Below are positions 11,124 through 19,754 of a stretch of DNA of 64,000 nt, one piece after another. The translations under genes and the position numbers were made by a program. This stretch comes from an uncultured Arthrobacter sp. (lineage in GTDB: Bacteria > Actinomycetota > Actinomycetes > Actinomycetales > Micrococcaceae), in contig NZ_CADCTE010000186.1 of NCBI RefSeq assembly GCF_902805515.1, forward strand, positions 1 to 64,000, written 5' to 3'. The notes under the pieces were generated by a model. That model did not search any database and was not told the origin of the DNA. It saw only the letters and a list, made by a program, of their open reading frames with translations. The first letter of the stretch is position 1. Every line of letters begins with the position of its first letter.

Positions 11124-11753
11124 CTAGGCCTTCCCGCCGGAACCGCCGCGCAGTGGAACATGAAGCGCCCGCAGGGCCTGCTGGACGAGCGGGCCGATGG
11201 CCAGCGCGAAGATGACGGTGCCGAGCCCGACGACGCCGCCCAGCAGGAAGCCCACGACGACGACCGTGAGTTCGATCGATCCCCGGACCGTCCACACGGG
11301 CCAGCCTGTCAGGCGGACCAGGCCGGTCATCAGGCCGTCCCGGGGGCCGGGCCCCATGCCGGCGCCGATATACAGCGCCGTCGCGACGGCGAGGAGCACC
11401 AGCCCGGCCGTGAACATGAGCCCCTGAAGGACCAGCTGGTCGGGAGCGGCGAGCACCCGGAGGACGACGTCGGCGGCAAGGCCGACCAGGACCGTATTGG
11501 CGATCGTTCCCCAGCCGGGACGCTGCCGGATGGGAATCCACAGCAGGAGCACCCCGATGCTGATCAGCACTGTCGCGATGCCGAAACTCAGGCCCGTGCT
11601 CCGTGCGAGTCCCTGCCCGAAGACATCCCAGGGCGAGGCCCCGAGGTTCGCGCGGACCATCAGTGCGATCGAGGCACCGTACAGGAACAGTCCAAGGTAC
11701 AGCCGGAGGTGGCGCAGCAGCAGGTTTGGCGAGGTGAGGAGGCGAAAGAGCAC
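11124..11753 (-). CDS. YczE/YitT-type integral membrane protein
   Basis: This 209-residue protein has about five or six hydrophobic segments. The stretch LYGASIALMVRANLGASPWDV is typical of the YczE/YyaS family (the DUF161-like, YitT superfamily). Members have no established biochemical activity; some sit beside surfactin genes. The frame is open up to 11864, overlapping the divergent nfeD region, but the GTG at 11753 follows GGGAG at eight bases and is the more sensible start. Confidence 0.75.
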   Translation of the reverse strand: MLFRLLTSPNLLLRHLRLYLGLFLYGASIALMVRANLGASPWDVFGQGLARSTGLSFGIATVLISIGVLLLWIPIRQRPGWGTIANTVLVGLAADVVLRVLAAPDQLVLQGLMFTAGLVLLAVATALYIGAGMGPGPRDGLMTGLVRLTGWPVWTVRGSIELTVVVVGFLLGGVVGLGTVIFALAIGPLVQQALRALHVPLRGGSGGKA

Positions 11754-11914
11754 GCTCAAGTCTCCCACCGCGGCCCCCAACACTCTCAAATCGATAACGA
11801 CCGGGCCGGGCGGGCCTCCGGGCCTAGGTATTGCCCGGCCACTTTGGCACAATGAGCAGCACATCCGACAGCAGCCGTGCCGCCGGATTCGCCCGCCGTT
11901 CCGGGAGGGAAACG

Positions 11915-12394
11915 ATGTTTGGTTGGCTGGTGGAGAACCCCTGGATTCTCTGGCTCGTCCTGTTCCTCGGCCTTGCTGCCGTCGAGACGCTCACGCTGGA
12001 CCTGATGTTCCTCATGCTGTCGGTCGGCGCGCTCGCCGGCCTGATCGCCTCCTTCGTGACCGGTTCCTTCTTCCTGCAGGGCCTGGCGTTCTGCGTCGTG
12101 GCGCTGATGATGGTGCTGCTGGTCCGGCCCATCGCGCTGAGGCACCTTCGGGGAGCCACCGGCGACCAGCGCTCCAATATCGACCGCCTCATCGGCGAGC
12201 CGGCGCTCGCCCTCGAGACCGTCACCTCCTCGTCCGGGACCGTCAAGATCGGCGGGGACACCTGGTCGGCCCGCACCCTGGACGGGATCTCCGTGCCCGC
12301 CGGTGCGCGGCTCGCGGTGGCGCGGATCGAAGGAGCCACCGCCGTCGTGGAGCCGGCGGCGGAAAGTCCCGATCCGGACGCCGACCACTTCTAA
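11915..12394 (+). CDS. NfeD-like membrane protein
   Basis: This 159-residue protein has two or three N-terminal transmembrane segments (residues 8-70) and a C-terminal OB-fold domain, GGDTWSARTLDG onward, as in NfeDb/NfeD1b proteins. These partner with stomatin-like SPFH proteins in membrane microdomains, and the next gene encodes exactly that. The ATG at 11915 follows GGGAGGGAAACG. The frame continues upstream without a ribosome site. Confidence 0.85.
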   Translation: MFGWLVENPWILWLVLFLGLAAVETLTLDLMFLMLSVGALAGLIASFVTGSFFLQGLAFCVVALMMVLLVRPIALRHLRGATGDQRSNIDRLIGEPALALETVTSSSGTVKIGGDTWSARTLDGISVPAGARLAVARIEGATAVVEPAAESPDPDADHF

Positions 12395-12399
12395 CTTTC

Positions 12400-12424
12400 C
12401 TGCGGGACCACCACGGTCCCGCAG
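12400..12424 (+). other. Hairpin between nfeD and the stomatin gene
   Basis: CTGCGGGACC and GGTCCCGCAG pair perfectly around a five-base loop, directly after the nfeD stop and 22 bases before the next ATG. It lacks a T-run, so it may tune transcript stability or coupling rather than terminate. Confidence 0.5.
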
Positions 12425-12446
12425 TCCACTCAATCAAAGGGGATCC

Positions 12447-13391
12447 ATGAACGGCGACACCGGGACCATCGGACTGACAATCATCCTGATAGTCCTTGTC
12501 CTATTCGTTCTCACAGTGCTGGTGAAATCGGTGCGGATCATCCCGCAGGCCCGGGCGGGGGTGGTTGAGCGCCTCGGCAAGTACCAGCGCACCCTGCTGC
12601 CGGGACTGACCATCCTGATTCCGTTCGTTGACCGGCTGCTGCCGCTGCTCGACCTCCGGGAACAGGTCGTTTCCTTCCCTCCGCAGCCGGTGATCACCGA
12701 GGATAACCTGGTGGTCTCCATCGACACCGTCGTGTACTTCCAGGTGACCGATGCGCGGGCGGCGACCTACGAGATCGCCAACTACATCCAGGCGGTCGAA
12801 CAGCTGACCACCACCACCCTGCGCAACGTCGTCGGCGGGCTGAACCTCGAACAGGCGCTGACCTCCCGGGACCAGATCAACGGCCAGCTGCGCGGCGTGC
12901 TCGATGAAGCGACGGGCAAGTGGGGAATCCGGGTGTCACGGGTCGAGCTCAAGGCGATCGATCCGCCCCACTCCATCCAGGATTCAATGGAGAAGCAGAT
13001 GCGGGCCGAACGCGACCGGCGTGCTGCGATCCTGACGGCCGAGGGCACGAAGCAGTCCGCGATCCTCACCGCCGAAGGGCAGCGGCAGGCCGCCATCCTG
13101 GCCGCGGAGGGCGACGCGAAGGCGGCGATCCTGCGCGCCGACGGTGAGGCCCAGGCCATCCAGAAGGTCTTCGATGCGATCCACCTGGGCAACCCGACGC
13201 CGAAGCTGCTCGCCTACCAGTACCTGCAGACCCTGCCGAAGCTCGCCGACGGGTCCTCCAACAAGCTGTGGATCATCCCCAGCGAGATCGGTGACGCGCT
13301 GAAGGGGCTTGGCAGTGTTCTCGGAACGACGACGTCGGACTCCCCCAACGGCCAGGTGGCCGAACAAAATGCGCAGAAACGTGACGCCTGA
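12447..13391 (+). CDS. SPFH/Band 7 stomatin-like protein
   Basis: This 314-residue protein has an N-terminal membrane anchor (about 5-27) and then a Band 7 domain: ARAGVVERLGKYQRTLLPG, TEDNLVVSIDTVVYFQV and an RVELKAIDPP stretch. A heptad-like region follows with AILTAEG/QAAILAAEG repeats at about 190-230, typical of stomatins and of mycobacterial Rv1488-type proteins. It should oligomerise at the membrane with the NfeD protein from the preceding gene. The ATG follows AAAGGGG. Confidence 0.9.
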   Translation: MNGDTGTIGLTIILIVLVLFVLTVLVKSVRIIPQARAGVVERLGKYQRTLLPGLTILIPFVDRLLPLLDLREQVVSFPPQPVITEDNLVVSIDTVVYFQVTDARAATYEIANYIQAVEQLTTTTLRNVVGGLNLEQALTSRDQINGQLRGVLDEATGKWGIRVSRVELKAIDPPHSIQDSMEKQMRAERDRRAAILTAEGTKQSAILTAEGQRQAAILAAEGDAKAAILRADGEAQAIQKVFDAIHLGNPTPKLLAYQYLQTLPKLADGSSNKLWIIPSEIGDALKGLGSVLGTTTSDSPNGQVAEQNAQKRDA

Positions 13392-13410
13392 CGTCGGATC
13401 CGGGTATAGT
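13381..13410 (+). promoter_or_regulatory. Candidate SigA promoter upstream of rbpA
   Basis: GTGACG (13381-13386) and TATAGT (13405-13410) are 18 bases apart. The -35 overlaps the end of the stomatin gene. It would give a leader of about 160 bases for rbpA. Confidence 0.45.
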
Positions 13411-13442
13411 TGGTGGTTTGCCGGAAATTCTCGTCGCCGGCA

Positions 13443-13470
13443 GGAACATTCCCGCTTGATGCGGAGTTAT
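13443..13470 (+). promoter_or_regulatory. Candidate ECF (SigR/SigH-type) promoter for rbpA
   Basis: GGAAC at 13443-13447 and GTTAT at 13466-13470 are separated by exactly 18 bases. This is the GGAAY-N18-GTT pattern of the thiol-stress ECF sigma factors SigR (Streptomyces) and SigH (mycobacteria). rbpA is a known SigR target in Streptomyces coelicolor, which supports the reading. The sigma factor itself is not in the window. Confidence 0.6.
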
Positions 13471-13475
13471 ACAGT

Positions 13476-13568
13476 ATGCGTACCATTTCGGCTTCGTGCT
13501 GCCTTCAACGGCGGCGGGACCGCGGTGTTCGCAGATCGGTGCCGGCTCAGCCGGAAGCCACTCGTTGA
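13476..13568 (+). CDS. Candidate upstream ORF of rbpA with Cys-Cys codons
   Basis: A 30-codon frame, MRTISASCCLQ onward, starts at the base where the ECF promoter should initiate, so it would be leaderless. It ends 12 bases before rbpA. Codons 8 and 9 are tandem Cys. Short leaderless Cys-rich upstream ORFs that attenuate the downstream gene are known in mycobacteria, but two Cys codons could also be chance. I treat it as a candidate only. Confidence 0.3.
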   Translation: MRTISASCCLQRRRDRGVRRSVPAQPEATR

Positions 13569-13580
13569 GTAGGAGAAAAT

Positions 13581-13928
13581 ATGAGCGATCGCAGCCTGCG
13601 CGGCATGCGCCTCGGAGCGCAAAGCATGGAAACCGAATCGGGTGTGGAGCCCGCTCCGCGCCAACGGGTTGAGTACCGCTGCGAGGACGGTGAGCGGGTC
13701 TTCGTGACGTTCGCCGCCGAAGCGGAAATCCCCCCGGTGTGGGTTTCCAAGACCGGTAAGGAAGCGCTCCTGGTCGATGGGGAGCGCCCCGACACCTCTA
13801 ACGACAAGCCGGTGCGTACGCACTGGGACATGCTGCTTGAGCGCCGCTCCGTCGACGAACTCGAGCAGATCCTGCAGGACCGCCTGACGATCCTGCGTGA
13901 GCGCCGCGGCGAACGCCGCTCGGCCTGA
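13581..13928 (+). CDS. rbpA: RNA polymerase-binding protein RbpA
   Basis: This 115-residue protein matches RbpA along its length. It has the N-terminal GMRLGAQSMETE tail, the core YRCEDGERVFVTFAAEAEIP, and the C-terminal sigma-interacting helix THWDMLLERRSVDELEQILQ. RbpA binds RNA polymerase and the principal sigma factor, stabilises open complexes and is essential in mycobacteria. The ATG follows TAGGAGAAAAT. It is followed by a strong terminator and converges on the ppm1-like gene, the same rbpA/ppm1 arrangement as Rv2050/Rv2051c. Confidence 0.96.
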   Translation: MSDRSLRGMRLGAQSMETESGVEPAPRQRVEYRCEDGERVFVTFAAEAEIPPVWVSKTGKEALLVDGERPDTSNDKPVRTHWDMLLERRSVDELEQILQDRLTILRERRGERRSA

Positions 13929-13948
13929 CGCCAGAATTCTCACGGCCG

Positions 13949-13991
13949 ATGCCGGTGACGCCACCTTCGGGTGGGGTCACCGGCATTTTTT
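13949..13991 (+). terminator. Rho-independent terminator of rbpA
   Basis: ATGCCGGTGACGCCACC pairs with GGTGGGGTCACCGGCAT (one mismatch) around a TTCG tetraloop, followed by six T residues. Confidence 0.9.
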
Positions 13992-14021
13992 GTGCCCGGC
14001 ATTTTTGTGTCCGGGCGCGGC

Positions 14022-14750
14022 TTAGCCGTCGCGGCGGGTCAGCTTCCGCCACCGGGCCGCCAGGCCCCACCGGGTGACGCTGACGATCGCCTCAAGCACG
14101 ATATTGCCGCTCATCTTCGAGTCGCCCAGCTCCCGCTCCACGAAGGTGATGGGCACCTCGGTGATCTTCAGGCCGAGGCGGGCCACTCGAAACGTCATGT
14201 CCACCTGGAAGCCGTACCCGACCGAGTCAACCGCCGACAGGTCGAGCTTCTCGAGGGTCCCGCGGCGGAAGGCGCGGAAGCCGGCGGTGATGTCCCGCAC
14301 GGAGAGGCCGAGCATGAGGCGGGAGTATGTGCTGCCCGCCCGGGACAGGAGCTTGCGGTGCGCCGGCCAGTTGACCACGCTGCCGCCGGGTACCCAGCGT
14401 GAACCGATCACCAGGTCGGCGCCGTCGACGGCGTCGAGGAGACTCTGCAGCTGCTCCGGCCGGTGGGAGCCGTCGGCGTCCATTTCGACCAGGACGTCGT
14501 AGCCGCGTTCGAGGCCCCATCGGAACCCGGCGATGTAGGCCGCACCCAGCCCCGCCTTGCCGGTGCGGTGCAGCACGAACACCTGGGGATCCGCCGCCGC
14601 CGCCTCGTCAGCGAGCCCTCCGGTGCCGTCCGGGCTGTTGTCGTCCACAATCAGCACGTCGGAGGCGGGTACTGCCTTCCGGAGCCGTCCCAGGGTCAGC
14701 GGGAGGGATTCGATCTCGTTGAAGGTCGGAATGATGGTGAGAACGCGCAA
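14022..14750 (-). CDS. Polyprenol-phosphate mannose synthase (GT2)
   Basis: This GT2 glycosyltransferase transfers mannose from GDP-mannose to polyprenyl phosphate, making the donor for lipoglycans and protein O-mannosylation. Visible motifs are IIPTFNE at the N-terminus, VDDNSPDGT, the DxD-type [12 protein letters not shown], and GSRWVPGG. It is the catalytic domain alone (242 residues). In Mycobacterium tuberculosis Ppm1 this domain is fused to an acyltransferase, which is absent here. I use the TTG at 14750, ten bases after GGAAAGG, because the protein then begins [11 protein letters not shown] like its relatives; the frame opens further to 14807. Confidence 0.9.
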   Translation of the reverse strand: MRVLTIIPTFNEIESLPLTLGRLRKAVPASDVLIVDDNSPDGTGGLADEAAAADPQVFVLHRTGKAGLGAAYIAGFRWGLERGYDVLVEMDADGSHRPEQLQSLLDAVDGADLVIGSRWVPGGSVVNWPAHRKLLSRAGSTYSRLMLGLSVRDITAGFRAFRRGTLEKLDLSAVDSVGYGFQVDMTFRVARLGLKITEVPITFVERELGDSKMSGNIVLEAIVSVTRWGLAARWRKLTRRDG

Positions 14751-14813
14751 AGCGAGGGGGGCCTTTCCGAAGGGAGACGCAGGGACCGCTGGTGCCTGCC
14801 AGGTCAAACGGCA

Positions 14814-14819
14814 ATTATA
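14814..14819 (-). promoter_or_regulatory. -10 TATAAT upstream of the mannosyltransferase gene
   Basis: A perfect consensus TATAAT on the minus strand lies about 64 bases before the TTG start. The -35 region is not recognisable. Confidence 0.5.
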
Positions 14820-15192
14820 GGCGACCTACCTGTACGGCCCGGCGGGCGGCGGCTGCGCGGAGACCCTCCATCGAGCAGGCCCGCCCGCCTTCGTACCAGA
14901 AACGGTGAACCGGATCTGTTCTCTGATGGCGTGCGGGCCTGCTCTTGATGAGTGCCGTCACCGTCCTCACAATGCGGCGGTTGAGCCGAACGGGAGGTTG
15001 ATTGCGCCGGTGGGCGGCCAGGTCAGTCCTCGAGGAGTTGCTCCAACCCGTAGGAACTCAGCTTACGTGCTGAGGCCGGGGTGTCAATGCGCCTCTGACC
15101 TGCGCAAACGTCCTTCCGTGCAGGTCAGCGTCCGGTCCGGGAACGGGCTTTTTTGGTTTGTTGACAGCTCTTGACTGATGGGCCCGGGGCCA
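14820..15192. other. 373-base gene-free region with inverted repeat and T-run
   Basis: I see no coding region with a credible start. CTGACCTGC at 15095-15103 and GCAGGTCAG at 15120-15128 form a perfect nine-base stem. About twenty bases further on, GGAACGGGC leads into TTTTTT on the plus strand (about 15139-15153). This could be the 3' end of a small RNA, but no tRNA, SRP or tmRNA signature is recognisable. Confidence 0.4.
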
Positions 15193-16830
15193 CTAAACGC
15201 CGCTTCCGCCGTCCTCCGAAAACAGGGTCCGGCCGTAGTGGACGGTCTCGATGCAGTGAGGCGGATTCTCGGTATCGAGCGCCGGCAGCAGCGGGGTCCC
15301 CGCCCGGGGATCCGTGCTCCAGGACTGCACCCGGTTGTCGGGTGTCTGGACCATGAGTTCGTCAACCCGCCAGACGGCGAAGGAGGCCGGCGAGCCCGGT
15401 GCCAGCTGGCCCAGCATCGGGTTCACCGCACCGGCCGACCGCCAGCCGGCCCGGGTATGGGCGATGAAGGCCGCCCGCGCCGACACCGCCTCGGCGGGAT
15501 TGCTGTGTTCGATGCAGGCCCGCACTGAGGCCCACGGGTCAAGGGGCGTGACGGGACTGTCCGAGCCCATGGAGACCGGCACCCCGGCCGCCAGCAGGGA
15601 CCCGAAACGGTTCATGCCCATCCGGCGTTCATCACCGAGGCGCTGCGCGTACAGCCCCTCCGGGTGACCCCAGAGCGCGTCGAAGACCGGCTGGGCGCTG
15701 ACTGTCACCCCGAAGTGGACCAGGGCGGCGATCGCGGCGTCGTCGGTCATCTCGACGTGCTCGAGCCGGTGGCGGGAACGGCGCACCGCCTCGATGCCCA
15801 GCCTCCGCTCGGCCTCCCCCAGGCCGGCGATGACGACGTCGAGCCCGGCGTCGCCGATCACATGGAAGCCGGCCTGCACCCCCTCGGCGGTCGCGGCCGT
15901 GAGGTGTGCGCCGACGGCCGGCGCGTCGAGGAAGACGTGTCCGCGGTTTCCCGGGTCGTCGCTGTAGGGATCCCGCAGGGCCGCGGTGCGCGAGCCGATC
16001 GAACCGTCGACATTGAGGTCGCCCGCGAGGCCCGCCAGGCGGCCGTCGAAGGAGGCGAGCAGGCTCCGGACCTCCTCCGGGGAGGAGACGGCCTCGGCCC
16101 AGTAGGGAATCACCCCGGGCAGGTCCTCGCCGCCGTCCGCGGCGCCGAGGGCGAGCAGGCCTTCGAGGTCCTCCCGGGGCGAGATGTGCGGTGCTGCCAT
16201 CTCAACGACGGCGACGATGCCGCGGGAGGCGGCGTGGGCGAGGGCTGCGCGCTGCAGGGCGGCGCGGTCGGCGGGGGCCAGGGCGCGGGTCGCGAGCCGG
16301 GCCGCCGTGTGGGCGGCGCGCACCAGGAAACCGTCGTTCCAGCCGTCGAGCCCCGCAAGGCCCAACGAGGCGGCAAGGGTCCCGGACACGACGGCCGAAT
16401 GCACATCCGCCCGGGCCAGGTAGACAGAGCGCCCGCCCGAGGCAGCATCCAGCTCGCCGGCCGTCGGCACGCGCCGTTCGGGCCACCGGGACTCGTCCCA
16501 GCCATGGCCGAATATCGGACCCTCGTGCGCAGCGGCCGCGGCACGGACGCGCCCGAGCAGGTCCGCCAGGCTGGTGCAGGCCGACAGGTCGACCGAGGTG
16601 AGCCCCAGTCCGGTCTCGGTGGTATGGAAATGGGAGTCCACGAAACCCGGGGCGATCAGGGCGCCGTCGAGGTCGACGGTGCGGACCCCGGGCCCGCCGA
16701 GGTTCGCCGCGGCATGCTCGCCACCGATCCAGGCGACCGTGCCGCCGTCGACGAGCATGGCGGTGGCAAAGGGGTCGGCTGGGCTGTAGACGGAGCCGTT
16801 GCGGTACAGGACGGGGCGCTGGGAATCCAT
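15193..16830 (-). CDS. YtcJ-like metal-dependent amidohydrolase
   Basis: This 545-residue amidohydrolase has the metal-binding HxH in FVDSHFHTT (about 63-71), a later His in GFHVIGDAG and the catalytic Asp in GSDSPVTPLDPW. The layout matches the YtcJ/AepA branch of N-substituted formamide and imidazolone-type hydrolases. The true substrate is unknown for most members. There is no signal peptide, so it should be cytoplasmic. No ribosome site or close -10 is evident before the ATG, so the start is less certain. It lies downstream of helY on the same strand, 52 bases away. Confidence 0.85.
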   Translation of the reverse strand: MDSQRPVLYRNGSVYSPADPFATAMLVDGGTVAWIGGEHAAANLGGPGVRTVDLDGALIAPGFVDSHFHTTETGLGLTSVDLSACTSLADLLGRVRAAAAAHEGPIFGHGWDESRWPERRVPTAGELDAASGGRSVYLARADVHSAVVSGTLAASLGLAGLDGWNDGFLVRAAHTAARLATRALAPADRAALQRAALAHAASRGIVAVVEMAAPHISPREDLEGLLALGAADGGEDLPGVIPYWAEAVSSPEEVRSLLASFDGRLAGLAGDLNVDGSIGSRTAALRDPYSDDPGNRGHVFLDAPAVGAHLTAATAEGVQAGFHVIGDAGLDVVIAGLGEAERRLGIEAVRRSRHRLEHVEMTDDAAIAALVHFGVTVSAQPVFDALWGHPEGLYAQRLGDERRMGMNRFGSLLAAGVPVSMGSDSPVTPLDPWASVRACIEHSNPAEAVSARAAFIAHTRAGWRSAGAVNPMLGQLAPGSPASFAVWRVDELMVQTPDNRVQSWSTDPRAGTPLLPALDTENPPHCIETVHYGRTLFSEDGGSGV

Positions 16831-16882
16831 GGAGTGGTACTGGGGCTTTCGCTAGGAGGGGGAGATCGTGGGGTGGTGCTGG

Positions 16883-19696
16883 CTATTCGGTGATGTTGGA
16901 GTAGGCGACGACGCCGCGGCGGATCAGGGCGATGGCCTTGACGCAGCGCCCGTGAAGGCCCTCGGGCAGGTCGCGGACCTTGGCAAGCTGATCGAGCAGG
17001 TCGATGACCTGCTTGGCCCAGCGGACGAAGTCGCCGGCGGCGAGTTCCGTGCCGCTGAGGGCGGCCTGCAGCGGGCGGCCCTGGGCCCACTTGTACATGG
17101 GCCAGACGAGCCCGAGTTCGGGCTCCCCCGTCACGGGCAGGCGGTGCTGCTCCTCGCTGTCGGTCAGGCGGGACCATTCACGGATGATGATGTCCACCGA
17201 ATTTTCGAGCCCGAAGCTCGGCAGAACCGGGCGCAGTCCGCGCTCCTCACGCTTGGCCTGGTACACCAGCACCGAGGCGACCGCGGCGAGCTCGGCGGCG
17301 TCGAGTTCGTCGAAGGCCCCGTTTTCAACCGAAAGGGCGATGAGGAGGTCCTTCTCCCCGTAGATGCGGCGAAGTTTCTGCCCCGCGGGGGTGATCTTCA
17401 GGCCGGTCTCGGCGTCCGGTGCCACGTAGCCGTAACCGGCCAGCACCTCGGAGACCCGGTCGAAGGTCTTCGCGATGGTGTTGGTCCTGCCGCGGATCTG
17501 CCCGGCGAGCCGGTCGGTCTCCTTGCGCAGCTTCAGCCAGCGCTCGGACCAGCGGGCGTGCTGTTCACGCTCGCTGCAGCCGTGGCAGGGGTGGGCGCGC
17601 AGGCGCCGGCGCAGGTCGGTGATGGCCCGCTCCTCGGCGGCCGCAGTCGAGGAGTGAAGCCCGTTCCCCCGGTCGGAGCCGCGGCGCGGCGGCCGCTTCT
17701 CCTGCAGCGCGTTGCGCAGGGAGGACGTAAGGTCGCGGCGGTCCTTCGGGCTGCGGGCGCTGAAGCTCTTGGGGATGCGGATGCGCGAGAGGATTTCGAT
17801 GGGCCCGTCCAGGTCCTGGACGCCCACCCGCCGGATCTGCGTGTCGATGGTCAGCACGGTGGGACGCGGCTCCCGGGAGGGATCGCTGTCGAGCACCACG
17901 GCGTACCCCTGGCTGCGGCCGCCGGGCACATCGATGACGTCGCCCGGCCGCAGCGCCTCAAGTGATGCCTCCGCCGCTGACCGTGCGAAGCGGGAGCGGT
18001 CGCGGGAGGCACGCTGTTCGAGGTCGGAGAGTTCCCGCCGCAGGCTGGCGTACTCGCGGAAGTCCCCGAGGTGGCAGGTCATCGACTTCTCATAGCCGCG
18101 CAGGGATTCCTCCCGGCTGCGCAGCTGCTTGGCCATCCCGACGACGGAGCGGTCGGCCTGGAACTGCGCGAAGGAGGTTTCGAGGATCTCCCGGGAGCGT
18201 TCCTGCCCGAACTGGGCGATGAGGTTGATGCTCATGTTGTAGGTCGGGCGGAAGCTCGAGTTCAGCGGATAGGTGCGGCGGGAGGCGAGCCCGGCGACGG
18301 CCCCGGGGTCGGTGCCCGGCTGCCACAGCACCACGGCGTGGCCCTCGACGTCGATGCCGCGGCGCCCGGCCCGGCCGGTGAGCTGGGTGTACTCCCCCGC
18401 GGTGACGTTGACGTGGGCCTCGCCGTTGAACTTGTCGAGCTTCTCCAGCACCACCGAGCGGGCCGGCATGTTCACGCCCAGGGCGAGGGTTTCGGTGGCG
18501 AAGACGGCCTTGACCAGGCCGGCGGCGAACAGCTTCTCGACGACCTCCTTGAAGGTCGGCAGCATGCCGGCGTGGTGGGCGGAGAAGCCGCGGATCAGGC
18601 CTTCGCGCCAGGTCCAGAAGCCGAGGATCTCAAGGTCGTCCCGCGGAATCTCCTGGGTCGCCTCATCGATGGTCCCGCTGATGGTCGCCCGCTCGTCCTC
18701 CGTGGTGAGCCACAGGCCGGCGTGCAGGCACTGGGTGACGGCGGCCTCGCACCCGTTGCGGGAGAAGATGAACGTGATCGCCGGCAGCAGGCCGGCGCGG
18801 TCAAGCGCGGTGATGACCTGGGGCCGGCTCGCACGGCGCACGAGGGTCTCCTGCGGCCGGCGCGCGGGCGCCCTTCCCCGGCGTCCGGAGCCCCAGCCCG
18901 CGCGCTGGTTCAGCCGGACCTCGTTGCTCGCCAGTTCGAGCAGTTCGGGATTGACCTCGTAGAAGTCCCGGGCCCCGCCCTCCGGGCCGGACGGCGCCGC
19001 CTCGTCGAAGGCCACGTCGCCGGCGAAGAGGTCAAGCAGGTTCGATCCGACCATCACGTGCTGCCACAACGGCACCGGCCGGTGCTCGGACACGACGACG
19101 TCCGTGTCGCCCCGGACCGTATCGAGCCAGGCCCCGAATTCCTCTGCATTGGACACCGTGGCGCTGAGGGAGACAAGCTTCACCTCCGTCGGCAGGTGGA
19201 TGATCACTTCCTCCCAGACCGCACCGCGGAACCGGTCGGCCAGGTAGTGCACCTCGTCCATGACGACGTACCCGAGGTCATCGAGCGTCTCGGAGTTCGC
19301 ATAGAGCATGTTCCGAAGGACTTCGGTGGTCATGACGACGACGTCCGCGTCGGGGTTGATGGTCGTGTCCCCGGTGAGCAGTCCCACCCGCTCCGAACCG
19401 TGGACCGCGGCCAGTTCGGAGTACTTCTGGTTGCTGAGGGCCTTGATCGGTGTGGTGTAGAAGGCCTTGAGGCCCTGCTGCAGGGCGAGGTAGACGGCGA
19501 ACTCCCCCACGACGGTCTTCCCGGCTCCTGTTGGCGCGGCGACAAGGACTCCTTTGCCGGCTTCGAGGGAGGTGCAGGCGTCCCGCTGGAAGGGATCGAG
19601 TTCGAACGAGAGCGTGTTCTCGAAGGCGAAAAGCTGGGTCCGTGCCATCGCGTTGCGGATCTTGGCCGCCTGATAGCGCTCTGCGGGGGTGCTCAT
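16883..19696 (-). CDS. helY: Ski2-like DEAD/DEAH-box RNA helicase HelY
   Basis: This 937-residue superfamily 2 helicase has APTGAGKT at 54-61, DEVH at 147-150, SAT at 178-180 and QLTGRAGRRG near residue 440. A long C-terminal arch and DSHCT-like region follow. It corresponds to HelY of mycobacteria and to Ski2/Mtr4 of eukaryotes, helicases that feed RNA to degradation machinery. The start is the ATG at 19696, which has no ribosome site but a -10 hexamer six bases upstream. It lies directly downstream of tatC in the conserved actinobacterial order. Confidence 0.93.
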   Translation of the reverse strand: MSTPAERYQAAKIRNAMARTQLFAFENTLSFELDPFQRDACTSLEAGKGVLVAAPTGAGKTVVGEFAVYLALQQGLKAFYTTPIKALSNQKYSELAAVHGSERVGLLTGDTTINPDADVVVMTTEVLRNMLYANSETLDDLGYVVMDEVHYLADRFRGAVWEEVIIHLPTEVKLVSLSATVSNAEEFGAWLDTVRGDTDVVVSEHRPVPLWQHVMVGSNLLDLFAGDVAFDEAAPSGPEGGARDFYEVNPELLELASNEVRLNQRAGWGSGRRGRAPARRPQETLVRRASRPQVITALDRAGLLPAITFIFSRNGCEAAVTQCLHAGLWLTTEDERATISGTIDEATQEIPRDDLEILGFWTWREGLIRGFSAHHAGMLPTFKEVVEKLFAAGLVKAVFATETLALGVNMPARSVVLEKLDKFNGEAHVNVTAGEYTQLTGRAGRRGIDVEGHAVVLWQPGTDPGAVAGLASRRTYPLNSSFRPTYNMSINLIAQFGQERSREILETSFAQFQADRSVVGMAKQLRSREESLRGYEKSMTCHLGDFREYASLRRELSDLEQRASRDRSRFARSAAEASLEALRPGDVIDVPGGRSQGYAVVLDSDPSREPRPTVLTIDTQIRRVGVQDLDGPIEILSRIRIPKSFSARSPKDRRDLTSSLRNALQEKRPPRRGSDRGNGLHSSTAAAEERAITDLRRRLRAHPCHGCSEREQHARWSERWLKLRKETDRLAGQIRGRTNTIAKTFDRVSEVLAGYGYVAPDAETGLKITPAGQKLRRIYGEKDLLIALSVENGAFDELDAAELAAVASVLVYQAKREERGLRPVLPSFGLENSVDIIIREWSRLTDSEEQHRLPVTGEPELGLVWPMYKWAQGRPLQAALSGTELAAGDFVRWAKQVIDLLDQLAKVRDLPEGLHGRCVKAIALIRRGVVAYSNITE

Positions 19697-19702
19697 CTTT
19701 CA

Positions 19703-19708
19703 ACCCTA
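19703..19708 (-). promoter_or_regulatory. Leaderless -10 TAGGGT for helY
   Basis: TAGGGT on the minus strand ends six bases before the helY ATG, so helY has its own promoter in the 58-base gap after tatC. Confidence 0.5.
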
Positions 19709-19754
19709 AACGCTGGGCCGGGGCGGGGCACGCATCACCGGCCCCTGGACGCCG

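Noticed and set aside
14820-15192. SRP RNA or tmRNA in the intergenic region
   Set aside because: The conserved SRP loop and the tmRNA ends are absent.
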